Shown here: piece by piece, positions 43,767-52,100 of the stretch
Numbering within the stretch: position 1 is the first letter of the stretch
Layout: each line of letters opens with the position of its first letter
Source: Castellaniella sp036379515
GTDB lineage: Bacteria; Pseudomonadota; Gammaproteobacteria; Burkholderiales; Burkholderiaceae_B
DNA: 64,000 nt
Assembly (NCBI RefSeq): GCF_036379515.1
Contig: NZ_DASVGN010000009.1
Coordinates: 62,001 to 126,000 of the forward strand
Direction: 5' to 3'
The notes under the pieces: model-generated
Told to the model about the DNA's origin: nothing
Seen by the model: the letters and a program-made list of their open reading frames with translations, nothing else
Database searches by the model: none
Translations under genes and position numbers: made by a program

Positions 43767-44275
43767 TTATCGGTGCTCCATAAGTTGCTAGGTAACAGGC
43801 CCAAAGTGAGCTTTGCTTGCACTCGGGTTATCGCCTCGGCTTTGGTGATGTACCCGTCGCCATCACGATCTAGTCCCGCATTCTGCGAGTAGGCAATGGA
43901 TGGCCGCGCGAACAGCACGTAATCGTCCGGCTTGCCGATGGCCTTGGGGTACAGGATTGCCATGTAGACGTCGGCCAAATTTCGCATGCGGCCCGCGTAG
44001 GGCTTGAAGTACAGTCGCACGTAATCAAGTTGCTCGACAGCCGACATGGCGGCCAGGGCTTCCGTACTGGTACCCAACCCACGCGCGGTGGCAGGCATGA
44101 ACTGGATCAATCCCACGGCACCAGACCCAGCTGCATTGCGAATATCGGGCCGGAAGGTCTCCGCAGACTCAAAAGCCATGCACGCCATGAGCCATGACGG
44201 CTCGATATTCAGTCCTTGGCAGATGTTAGCGACCGTTGCCCGGAATGCTGGGCTTACCTTCGCCCCCCAGGCCAT
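43763..44275 (-). CDS. Phage endolysin, lytic transglycosylase (SLT-like) with EF-hand-like motif
   Basis: A 170-residue muralytic enzyme. Glu36 in MACMAFESAETF is the probable catalytic residue, followed by the SLT-type GAVGLIQFMPATARGLG. Near the C-terminus LDRDGDGYITKAEA resembles a calcium-binding EF-hand, a feature of related phage enzymes. No signal peptide is seen, so release probably needs the holin. The ATG at 44275 (MAWGAKVSPAF) lies inside the holin gene; a longer frame to 44443 lacks homology. Confidence 0.8.
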   Translation of the reverse strand: MAWGAKVSPAFRATVANICQGLNIEPSWLMACMAFESAETFRPDIRNAAGSGAVGLIQFMPATARGLGTSTEALAAMSAVEQLDYVRLYFKPYAGRMRNLADVYMAILYPKAIGKPDDYVLFARPSIAYSQNAGLDRDGDGYITKAEAITRVQAKLTLGLLPSNLWSTDK

Positions 44276-44525
44276 CGTCGGTGGTGTGGAGCCGATCTTG
44301 CCGGATGATGCGGGCGAGGATTCCGGCGGCAAGACAGGTGTAGCCGACCCACTTGAGCGCGGCATCAGGAATTGCAGAATGGATTTCAGCAGGAAGGATA
44401 AGCCAGACATGGGCCACGGACTCCGGAAAGGCCTGCAGGACACCGAGAATACCGAGGCCCGCCGCCTGCAGACGGACGGACCAGAAACGATGGCAGGATC
44501 GCCATTCGGGGATGAGCTTCATCAT
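44226..44525 (-). CDS. Putative holin
   Basis: A 99-residue protein beginning MKLIPEWR with hydrophobic segments at about residues 18-33, 37-50 and 58-75 and a basic, hydrophilic tail. Length, topology and position just before the endolysin fit a class I phage holin. It overlaps the upstream gene by four bases and the endolysin by 50. Confidence 0.7.
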   Translation of the reverse strand: MMKLIPEWRSCHRFWSVRLQAAGLGILGVLQAFPESVAHVWLILPAEIHSAIPDAALKWVGYTCLAAGILARIIRQDRLHTTDDGLGGEGKPSIPGNGR

Positions 44526-44824
44526 GGTTCGGCCCGCGCGCGCTGGCGCAACTCGTTCACGTCGTTCTCAAGCCGCGAAGCGCGGCTATCGAGCACATCG
44601 AGCCGCGCCGAATTGGCCTTTGTCGCGTCCACCATCTTGGCGAGCTGCACATCCTGCCGGGCGTCCAGACGCTCCATGCTGGCCAGCACTTCGGCCACGT
44701 GCGTGTTAGTCGCACTGATGCTCCACGCACCCCCGGCGATCAATCCGCCCAAGCTGATAGAGCACGCGATAAGCGCTTTGATCGATACGTGGATTGCGAC
44801 CTCGCGGCCATCCTGTGTGCTCAT
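44522..44824 (-). CDS. Small phage membrane protein with coiled coil
   Basis: A 100-residue protein with one membrane segment (ALIACSISLGGLIAGGAWSI, about residues 17-36) followed by a heptad-rich stretch to the end (VLASMERLDARQDVQLAKM and LDVLDSRASRLENDVNELRQR). Similar proteins accompany holins in many phages; it may be a holin partner or antiholin. It overlaps genes on both sides by four bases. Function unproven. Confidence 0.6.
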   Translation of the reverse strand: MSTQDGREVAIHVSIKALIACSISLGGLIAGGAWSISATNTHVAEVLASMERLDARQDVQLAKMVDATKANSARLDVLDSRASRLENDVNELRQRARAEP

Positions 44825-45228
44825 GAACCAACCTCCGGTTGCAGCAGTTCGGCCTTGCGGCTGGCGTCGATGACGCCTAGCGATGACATCAAGTCCAGCC
44901 CCATGCCGACAGCAGGATCGGTCAAGTCCACGAAGTCGGCGGCAATCAGGTTGTCATACGCCCGCTGCAGGTTGACATCGGTGCTGGCCCGGACAGCTGC
45001 GTATTCGGTGTTCGTAAACCTGTCCAGAAACTCGCGCGCTGACAGCACGGTGCGGCCCGTTGGCGTGGGTTGCACGTCCTCGATAGCCCATGCCGGGCCG
45101 CCCCGCCAGAAGGCTGCCTGCGTCTGCCGGTTATAGGCGGGGCAGTCCACCCCGGCGCGGCCCATCCAGGGGGCAGGGTCATCCGTTTGGATGTGTTCCA
45201 GGGTGTGAGGGCTGTAAGCGTCGTTCAT
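44821..45228 (-). CDS. Phage protein of unknown function coupled to the reverse transcriptase gene
   Basis: A 135-residue soluble protein: an acidic, aromatic-rich N-terminal half (APWMGRAGVDCPAYNRQTQAAF) and a helical C-terminal half with SAREFLDRFTNTEYAAVRAS, which recalls the C-terminal domain of some phage tail-fibre assembly or late proteins. It overlaps the reverse transcriptase stop by three bases and the next gene by four. A role in tail-fibre maturation is a guess; a role in the retroelement cannot be excluded. Confidence 0.55.
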   Translation of the reverse strand: MNDAYSPHTLEHIQTDDPAPWMGRAGVDCPAYNRQTQAAFWRGGPAWAIEDVQPTPTGRTVLSAREFLDRFTNTEYAAVRASTDVNLQRAYDNLIAADFVDLTDPAVGMGLDLMSSLGVIDASRKAELLQPEVGS

Positions 45229-46202
45229 GCGGCGATCCCCATGCGATTCATCAGGTTGTAGGTATCGGCGTGACAGGCATGGCCAGTCCAGGCATCCAGA
45301 AATCGACGCAGTTTTTCGTCTTCGTGCCTGGCTCGAAGTGACCGAACTTTGCGCTTGGCTCTGGCCACCGAGTCACGGCGCAACAGCTTATGGGTATCCC
45401 AGATGCGGTATCCCACGAAATTCACGCCTCGTGTGGCCGGTATCAGGGACCAGTGCGAGAAGCTCAATCCCAGTGTCGTGCGGGCGAACCATTCGATTTT
45501 CAGGCGCAGCAGCGACATGGCTTCACGGGCCTGCGAGAGCACCACGATGTCATCCATGTAGCGAGCAAAGCGGGTGATACCAAGATGGTGCACAAGCCAA
45601 CGATCTACGACGTGGCCGATCACGTTAGCTGATAGCTGGCTAGTGAGGCGCCCAATATCAAGGCCTTGGCCAGACGTCGGGATCATGGTCTCAAGGAGCG
45701 ACAGCGTGGGATGGCAACTGATCTTGCGCTGGTATTCGTGGTGCAGCACGTCACGCCGGATGCTGGCGAAATACTTGCTGAAGTCCGTCTTCAGAATCCA
45801 TGCGCCATCTGCTGGCATGTGCCGCAACATGGCCTGCACGTCGCAGGCTGCAGCATGAGTCCCTTTGCCGCGACGGCAGGCATAGGACTGCGGCAAGAAC
45901 ACACCGTCAAAGATGGGCTCAATGACATTGCACAGCGCGTGTTCGGCCACGCGGTCCACGAATGGCATGGCCGTAATCAGGCGTGGTTTGGGTTCGTAGA
46001 TCATGAACTTGTGTGGCTGACCGGGACGGTAGCTGCCGGCGGAAATTGAATCTCGAAGTCGCCCCAGGTTGGCCGCGAGATGTTCCCTGAACAATAGATG
46101 ACCAAAGCTGTAGTGTTTGCCCTTGGCTGCCTGATGATAGGACCGCCAGATGTTCGCGTCCGTCACGATTTGAGGAAAAAGGTTCTTGTATCGTTTGCCC
46201 AT
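45225..46202 (-). CDS. brt: Diversity-generating retroelement reverse transcriptase
   Basis: A 325-residue reverse transcriptase of the Brt type. Catalytic residues: Asp140 in LKTDFSKYFASI and the YMDD box at 215-218 (RFARYMDDIVVLS). Other motifs: EPKPRLITAMPFVDRVAEHAL, IGRLTSQLSANV, NFVGYRIWDTHKLLRRDSV. I start at the ATG at 46202 (MGKRYKNLF), the Brt-like start; the open frame continues upstream into the template repeat but reads noise. It copies the TR RNA with errors at adenines, together with Avd. Its stop overlaps the next gene, placing it in the late operon between tail fibre and lysis genes. Confidence 0.93.
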   Translation of the reverse strand: MGKRYKNLFPQIVTDANIWRSYHQAAKGKHYSFGHLLFREHLAANLGRLRDSISAGSYRPGQPHKFMIYEPKPRLITAMPFVDRVAEHALCNVIEPIFDGVFLPQSYACRRGKGTHAAACDVQAMLRHMPADGAWILKTDFSKYFASIRRDVLHHEYQRKISCHPTLSLLETMIPTSGQGLDIGRLTSQLSANVIGHVVDRWLVHHLGITRFARYMDDIVVLSQAREAMSLLRLKIEWFARTTLGLSFSHWSLIPATRGVNFVGYRIWDTHKLLRRDSVARAKRKVRSLRARHEDEKLRRFLDAWTGHACHADTYNLMNRMGIAA

Positions 46203-46344
46203 GAAATGCTGGCACGGCTTTCCAGACTTCGTACTCGCCGCTCTCCAGACCCAGTAGTGTGTTTGCCGAAGCAGGTAGACCGAGCTGACCATCGTGATGG
46301 CCTGGCCAAGACGCCGTAGCAGCTTGGCCGGATTGAAATTGATC

Positions 46345-46451
46345 GTCACCGGCGGCGCGCACGCTGTAATTCCAGTTCGAGTTCGAGAGCGCATTGTTAA
46401 AGTTCGCCGCCCGAGAGCCGGAATCCGCCGCATTATTGCGGTCGCCGCTTT
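46345..46451 (-). repeat. DGR template repeat (TR)
   Basis: 107 bp matching the VR at 46891-46997. Read leftward in the VR frame it encodes GDRNNAADSGSRAANFNNAL and continues with NWNYSVRAAGD, rich in AAY codons, the hallmark of a template repeat. All 11 differences from VR are at TR adenines (24 adenines in total); the 83 other bases are identical. It begins at the avd stop codon and ends 142 bp before the reverse transcriptase start. Its 3' part includes a 12-base GC-only run (46349-46360), as at the initiation site of BPP-1. Confidence 0.95.
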
Positions 46452-46849
46452 CATCTCGATCTACCCATTTGCAGTTTGGAGATCCACGCGCCCAGCATCG
46501 CGCCTGTTTCGGCCAGATGCACTTCAGCCACTTCGTGCTGGTGCCTGGACATCAGTTTGCGTGCTGGGTTTGAGGCAAACCGCAAATATTCGCGCAACGT
46601 CGCAAGACCGGAATCCGCAAGATACAGGCGGCTTACCTGGTTCGATTTGCTCGCGTCATTGAATAGCGCTGTCTGGTCCAAGGCGCGCCCCAGGAACACG
46701 TCCCGAAACACGCGGTGCTTGCCAGACCAATTCACTGCCATGGGGTAGACGTAATTCACGAACTCCATGTAGCGCTGCGTCACCGCCAGCCCACGGGCAG
46801 AGCCTCGAACTTCGATGACGGACGTTGCGTCTTGATTCTGTTGTTGCAT
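46451..46849 (-). CDS. avd: Accessory variability determinant Avd
   Basis: A 132-residue, mainly helical, basic protein matching BPP-1 Avd: QRYMEFVNYVYPMAVNWSGKH, SNQVSRLYLADSGLATLREYLRF and HQHEVAEVHLAETGAMLGAW are family-typical. Avd is a pentameric barrel that binds the reverse transcriptase and the TR RNA and is needed for mutagenic homing. It starts 11 bp after the tail-fibre stop, just beyond the hairpin, and its stop codon marks the start of TR. Confidence 0.9.
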   Translation of the reverse strand: MQQQNQDATSVIEVRGSARGLAVTQRYMEFVNYVYPMAVNWSGKHRVFRDVFLGRALDQTALFNDASKSNQVSRLYLADSGLATLREYLRFASNPARKLMSRHQHEVAEVHLAETGAMLGAWISKLQMGRSR

Positions 46850-46852
46850 GGT

Positions 46853-46874
46853 GGCCCGCGCTACCGCGCGGTCC
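46853..46874 (-). promoter_or_regulatory. DGR target-site hairpin with GGTA tetraloop
   Basis: On the coding (minus) strand a nine-position stem (46866-46874 with 46853-46861, one A-G mismatch, six GC pairs next to the loop) closes the tetraloop GGTA. GGTA fits the GRNA loop known from the BPP-1 target hairpin, which lies just downstream of VR and stimulates homing. Here it begins 16 bp after VR and its loop contains the tail-fibre stop codon TAG. Confidence 0.7.
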
Positions 46875-48765
46875 TCCCAAGATTCAGGTGGTCACCGGCG
46901 GCGCGCACGCTGCAACTCCAGTTCGAGTTCGAGAGCGCATTGCTAAAGACCGCCGCCCGAGAGCCGGAATCCGCCGCACCATTGCGGGCGCCGCCCAGCA
47001 GGATCAACCCGGTTGTTCCATACCATGATCCGCGACCCGTACCCGCATAAGCAGAGCCGTTGCTAGAATTGATCGGGCCGCCAATTACCCACACATGCCC
47101 GGTTGCTTGCTCAAGGCCGATACGCGATGTGAAGTTCGGCTGTCTGGCAGTCGCTGGGATCGTGACTGCGGCGCCACCCAGCGATTGGCCCTCAGTCACC
47201 CCAAACGCAGCAGAGATGAACTCCTCATAGCGGATGAGCCGCAGACCGTGGGCAGATACCAGCTCCTGCGCTTCCCACGCTCGCAGCGCTGCATACTTGA
47301 GTGTGCCGTCACCGCCCCACGCTGTGGGTATCTTGGGCAGGACTGTACCGGAGGCCACATCCGTGTTGTAGCGACTGATGCCGTTCGCATCCACATCCGT
47401 CCCGCAGAAGTAGATGGCAACCCAGCACTGTGCGATGGGGTCGAACACCATGCCGCGCTGCTCACCTTTGCAGCGCCAGGCCAGGTCCCAGATCGAAAAC
47501 TCGTTGATGCCGGCGATGCGGTCAACCTTCGCCTGCGTCCAGAGCATCGACCCGCCGCCTGATGTCACGCCAGACGCGGTATTGAAGCCACCAGCAGCTG
47601 GGGTGGTTCCGGGTGCCGTCAGACTGTAGTGAAAGCCCCCGATCTTGAGCGCGCCCGCTACTGGTGCTGAAGCAGGGCTCGTGAAAGGATCTGCGACCGC
47701 TATGGCGGTACTATCTGGCTTCACCCAAACGCTATAGTCTTCGCCAGGCGTCATGGTGCCGGGAAGAGTGATCGCCGTGTCAATTAGGAACGTAACGTAG
47801 GACCCTGCGACACTGACGTAGGTACCCGCACGGATCGATGCGCCCGCCGCGCCAGACTTGATGATGGCCGGGCCGTCGTAGGTCTTGACGAGGGTAAAGG
47901 GGTCCTTCATTGCATTCAGATAGGACTGAGCATTCGCCTCGCTGATTGCGGCATTGCTGGCCGATTGAGTCGCTGCCAGCTCCGCGCCATGAGCGCTGCC
48001 TTCACTGGTTGCGGCATTGTCCGCTGATGTGGCTGCGGCCAGTTCAGAAGCGTGTGCAGCATTCTGACTTGCCAGCGCTGCCGCCTGTGATAGTCCGGCT
48101 GCGACTTCGGAGCCGTGGGCCTTGCCTTCGCTGGCCAGAGCCGCACTGGCTGAACCAGCGGCATTGCCTTCGGACAGGGCTGCGGCCAGTTCAGAAGCAT
48201 GCGCAGCATTCTGACTTGCCAGCGCTGCCGCTGTACTTGTTGCTGCGTTGGTCTCGCTGGTGGCTGCGTGGCTCTCAGATGTCGCCGCCCCCGCCGCTGC
48301 ATTCACCGCGTCCCGGGAGGCTTGAAGCAGTGAATCTCGGTACTGGTCGGCGGGTGTACTGTCGCTGATTCCGATCTTGATAGATCGGCTCAACTGTTCC
48401 GCATTTTGCTGACTCAGGATAGTGATCCGATCCAGCGCCGTCTCGATGACGTCAGGATAAAATTTGCCCTGATTTGTCAGATCCAGCGTCTGCAGGTAGG
48501 CAAGGGCACTTGTGATTGTGAGCTTTTCCCCGGCGGGTAGAGGCACGGGTAACGTGACGGTACCTCCTGGGTCAGTGCCCTGGCCGGGGTTCATCGTGGC
48601 CGAATAGTCCGGCCCGTCAATGAGTGTTGATTCCACTCCAGCGCTATCAGTGTGGATGACCAGCAGGTCACTGATGGCAAAGACCGTGAACGCGAACGGA
48701 AAGGCGACAGCGACGTCATTACCGTCGAAAGGTCCCGCCTTGCGGTTGTCACTGGATATGGTCAT
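46861..48765 (-). CDS. Tail fibre / receptor-binding protein diversified by the retroelement
   Basis: A 634-residue fibre. Residues 1-140 resemble the T7-type fibre N-terminus that docks to the virion (MTISSDNRKAGPFDGN, DVIETALDRITILSQQ). Residues about 160-300 are an Ala/Ser/Glu-rich repeat region, probably a trimeric coiled coil. The C-terminal domain (about 440-634, INEFSIWDLAWRCKG onward) resembles the C-type-lectin fold of DGR targets; VR encodes residues 590-625, with altered residues at 591, 593, 596, 606, 608, 617 and 618 against TR. I start at the ATG at 48765 by family match; the frame runs to a TTG at 48846, and no strong ribosome site precedes either. Confidence 0.88.
   Translation of the reverse strand: MTISSDNRKAGPFDGNDVAVAFPFAFTVFAISDLLVIHTDSAGVESTLIDGPDYSATMNPGQGTDPGGTVTLPVPLPAGEKLTITSALAYLQTLDLTNQGKFYPDVIETALDRITILSQQNAEQLSRSIKIGISDSTPADQYRDSLLQASRDAVNAAAGAATSESHAATSETNAATSTAAALASQNAAHASELAAALSEGNAAGSASAALASEGKAHGSEVAAGLSQAAALASQNAAHASELAAATSADNAATSEGSAHGAELAATQSASNAAISEANAQSYLNAMKDPFTLVKTYDGPAIIKSGAAGASIRAGTYVSVAGSYVTFLIDTAITLPGTMTPGEDYSVWVKPDSTAIAVADPFTSPASAPVAGALKIGGFHYSLTAPGTTPAAGGFNTASGVTSGGGSMLWTQAKVDRIAGINEFSIWDLAWRCKGEQRGMVFDPIAQCWVAIYFCGTDVDANGISRYNTDVASGTVLPKIPTAWGGDGTLKYAALRAWEAQELVSAHGLRLIRYEEFISAAFGVTEGQSLGGAAVTIPATARQPNFTSRIGLEQATGHVWVIGGPINSSNGSAYAGTGRGSWYGTTGLILLGGARNGAADSGSRAAVFSNALSNSNWSCSVRAAGDHLNLGRTAR
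46891..46997 (-). repeat. DGR variable repeat (VR) at the 3' end of the tail-fibre gene
   Basis: 107 bp matching TR with 11 substitutions, all opposite TR adenines: plus-strand positions 46913, 46916, 46943, 46949, 46950, 46979, 46980, 46988 and 46995-46997. At protein level N becomes G, V or S, D becomes A, S becomes G and Y becomes C. The variable stretch ends 21 bp before the fixed GC-rich end shared with TR. No further VR copy was seen in the window. Confidence 0.95.
48031..48230 (-). repeat. Imperfect direct repeats in the tail-fibre coiled-coil region
   Basis: A unit of about 53 bp at 48031-48083 recurs at 48178-48230 with few mismatches and encodes SQNAAHASELAA twice. Related, more diverged units fill the rest of the Ala-rich region. 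Such repeats can lengthen or shorten the fibre shaft by recombination. Confidence 0.65.
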
Positions 48766-48860
48766 TGGATTGAGCGCGCTGTTGATTGCCTGCAGGTTAT
48801 CGCCCAAAATAGGAGATACGCGCACCCGGCCAGAGGTGGCTTCCAAGAGAGGTGGAGAGG

Positions 48861-49112
48861 ATGATCGACTATGTGTTTATGAGCTTGATGCTCGCGATTG
48901 GGCTCTTGATAGGCGTGGCCACGCTGCCATGGCGTTCTCGGTCGCACGATGAGGATGACGTGCTGTCTAGTGGTTCTGCCAGCCACGTCATTGCCCTAAC
49001 ACTATTCTGGCCTTTCATCGTGCCATACGCTGTGTGGGTGACCTTCAGGCACTGGTGGCGTATGTACGTGAACGCATGGCAGCGGCGCAACGAGGAACAA
49101 AGTCGTAGCTGA
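48861..49112 (+). CDS. Small membrane protein on the strand opposite the phage late genes (possible moron)
   Basis: An 83-residue protein with two hydrophobic segments (MSLMLAIGLLIGVATLPW at about residues 6-23 and IALTLFWPFIVPYAVWVTF at about 44-62) and a basic tail. The ATG at 48861 follows the purine-rich AGAGGTGGAGAGG. It sits exactly in the gap between the tail fibre and the giant virion gene and is the only rightward gene of the module. Position and topology suggest a lysogeny-expressed accessory gene such as superinfection exclusion, but there is no recognisable family. Confidence 0.55.
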   Translation: MIDYVFMSLMLAIGLLIGVATLPWRSRSHDEDDVLSSGSASHVIALTLFWPFIVPYAVWVTFRHWWRMYVNAWQRRNEEQSRS

Positions 49113-49113
49113 G

Positions 49114-52100
49114 TCAGTGCGCTGGCGCGCCGAAGATCACGGCTCGCGCTGCATCCACAGGATTCTTGGTACGGCCCTTGGTGATAGCCTTCACGCCGCG
49201 TAGCGTGCGGTTTATCTGCGACGATGGAATTCCCGTCGTGTCCCCCGCCAGGTTGATGAGCGCCCGGGCGAACGCGTCGTTGAACTCCACCTCGTCACCC
49301 CGAGCGGCCTTGGCCACGCGGCTGCCCACATGCTGCAGGTCACCAAAGACGGAGAGCGCTGCCGGTCCGGCGTAGTCGGTAGGTCGGCCGCTCTCAAACA
49401 CGTAGGGAATCGAGCTGACCTGGTTCAGTCCTACAAATCCACTCATCATGTATGACAGCGTTTCTGCGACGACGCCACGAGCCACGCCTGCCCAACTATC
49501 GTCATCGTCTCCCCCTTGCGGCATGAGCAGTGCGTGAAAGAGATAGGTGGTTACCGAGGGTACAAGATAGATCATGAGCAGGTCAGCAGCCGCTTTGCCT
49601 CTCTTGGCTGGCGTGTCAGCGCCATGAAGCGCGTTGCGGGAAAGCGCCTGACTGGTGCGCATGAAGGTCATGAACGGCGTCATGAGCTGCGACAGCTCGC
49701 CGCCCCGTTGCACGCGTGCCCGGTTGTGCAGCTCGCCGCTAGATTGCGAATCGATGACCGCTTGATCGGCCAGGGCGACGGATGCAGCTTCGTCGTGGCC
49801 CTCAGACTGAGCTTTCAGATACGCGCCGTGCCATGTCGGCACCTCGGCCACTTCGGTGGCTTTGAGCATGAGCCAGTAGGGATAGCGCGCTAGGAACTCT
49901 CGCACCTTCCCCTGACGCTCAACCAGTGCCCGCAACTGGTTGAGCTCTCTGAATTTGGTGCGGTTGCGAGACGCCATGAAGGGTGATTTCTCTTGCGCGG
50001 TCCGGATGGCTTGAGCAGGATTCACGAGGTACGTCTTGATGCCTTCCCCGGTCCAATGCCCCCCGATGCGCACCACGCTTTGTGTGAGACCCAAAGGTTG
50101 CATAACAGCCGTCCAGATCGAGAAGCCCATGCGTGAAGCACTCAGCATTTGGCGCAGGTGGGCAATGGACGCATCCATAACGCCATGCGCCTGCCGGTCC
50201 CCCGTGGCAATGTCGCGCGTCCAGGTGGTGAACTCTTTCACGACTTCAGCGCCGTGATACAGCCGAACGGCATCCCCAAATCGCTTGTCTTTGACAAGAC
50301 GGTTTGCATCAATCAGGAACTCGTGCCAAGCCAGATCATGGATAACTTCATTCATGCCAGAATAAAGGCCGGACAGGCTGTAGAGAATTGGGCGGCCTTT
50401 CACGTCGTCGGCCCGCGCCTTCGTAAAGCTGCGTGACGTGGTTGTCGACGTGAAGCCGCCACCCATCTGCAGCTTGATTTGCTCCGCCTCATCATGCAGC
50501 TGGGCCGCCGTACTGCGTGCGGGGTCATACTTAATCGGGTAGTAGCCACCGCGCAGAGTGATAGTCTTGCCATCCGCCGTATTGATGGTGAGTGCCTGGG
50601 GCTCTACCCAGTTCGGCTCTACGCCATAGACGCGGCGCTGCTTTGCTGCAATCAGTGGCCTGTAGGTTTCGATGTAGTCCCACACCTGCTGCACAGCGTG
50701 CCATTCAGCTTCGGTGAGTGATTCCAGGACGGGCATGATTTGCTGCGGCGTCCAGTTCTCACCACCCAGCACACGCTGAATGTTGCCCTCGTTGCCCATG
50801 TTCAAGGCAATAGCGAAGCGCTCTTCGGCGTTCAGTGATCGGCTGATGGAGGGGAAAGACTTACCAGCCCCGCCCATCTTCTGCAGCTTCACTACAGGGT
50901 CCAGAATCTTGGCTAGGGCCAGGGTAGCATCTGCCTTCTTGTCCGATTCGAATTGAGCGCGTTCGTTGGCTGTACGTACCAGGTATTCCCACAGCGTGCC
51001 GCCATCCTTGTTGCCCGACATGCGCCGTACCCATTCAGCGATGTTCATGTGGGCGGCCCACAGTTCGCGTGCAGACCGCCCAGCACGCGAGAGCGCCCCA
51101 TGCGTCGTACGATTCAGCCGGCGATCTTGTGAGATCGGCTTGCCACCGTTCTCTTCAACCTGGGCCACCACTTCGTCCCTGACTGCTGCAAATTCCCGGT
51201 TCTTCTTGTCAGTGAGCAATCGGTTTTTCAAACGGCCCAAATGCTCGATTTGCCGCACGGCGTCTGCCAGGCCGCGCAACTCTTCCACGGTGAGGTTTTT
51301 GTACGAGGTGCGGTTAGCGTCTGCCACGAGGTAGGGCGCAATATCTGGTTCCACTCCGGTCTTGGCCTGAGCTTCGATCCATGCAGCCAGCGATGCGCGC
51401 TTGTCGATTGCTTTCAACGACTGCCCAGTGCGTAGGTCGAAGCGCTCGAGCAAGGTATCAATCTGGTCGCGGAAATCTGGGTCCAGGCTCTTGCGCACGC
51501 CCTCACGGTCAAACTTTTTCAAGAACCGGACGGTGCGCTCCACTTCGTCCTGAGCCTCAAGCGCTTGACGGGCGAGCTGCTGCTGGATTACCTGATTGCG
51601 CTTTTCGGCGGCGGCCTGGGCGACATCCCCCTTGCTCATGGCAGTCTTGGCGTTCTTCCCCGCACGTGCCTCCGCCGTGGTGTACTGCCCTGGACGCATG
51701 TCTCGCACCCTCGTGCGGGCGATGACCCCTCGAGCAAGTTCACGGGCAGCGGGCAGCAGCACCCCGCGCGAGGTCGGTCGGCCTCGGCGGTCCGTCTGAC
51801 CGGTGGGCGCTGTGGGGTTAGCCAGGCGCTCCAGGATACCGGCCTCGGCCGCAGTGAACCGTGCTCGAGCGTCATTGTGGATAGCAGCGTCCGCTGCGTG
51901 CTCCAGAGCCTCCGGCGTTGCCAGGTCCCCGTATCGTTCCAGCATCTTGGCGTCTGTCGTCGCGTCGATGGCTTCCCGTAGAGGCTGGGCCTGAGCAAGC
52001 GCCCGGACCATTTCGTCACCCGACGTGAAGCCAAACAGTTCTGCCACAACGTCAGGGTGCAGGCCGTGCTTGGCCACCATCCGGTGGGCCTTGAGTGCGT

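Noticed and set aside
44276..44443. Longer N-terminus for the endolysin
   Set aside because: This part overlaps the holin gene fully and has no signal peptide or family resemblance; the MAWGAKVSP start fits better.
46203..46454. Upstream extension of the reverse transcriptase frame through TR
   Set aside because: The extension reads unrelated residues through the template repeat; the Brt-like start MGKRYKNLF at 46202 fits the family.
48031..48230. CRISPR-like array
   Set aside because: The repeats are in-frame, degenerate coding repeats of a fibre shaft; there are no unique spacers or cas genes. I saw no CRISPR array in the window.
48766..48846. N-terminal extension of the tail fibre from a TTG at 48846
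   Set aside because: The 27 extra residues precede the typical fibre start MTISSDNRKAGPF and lack a ribosome-binding site.
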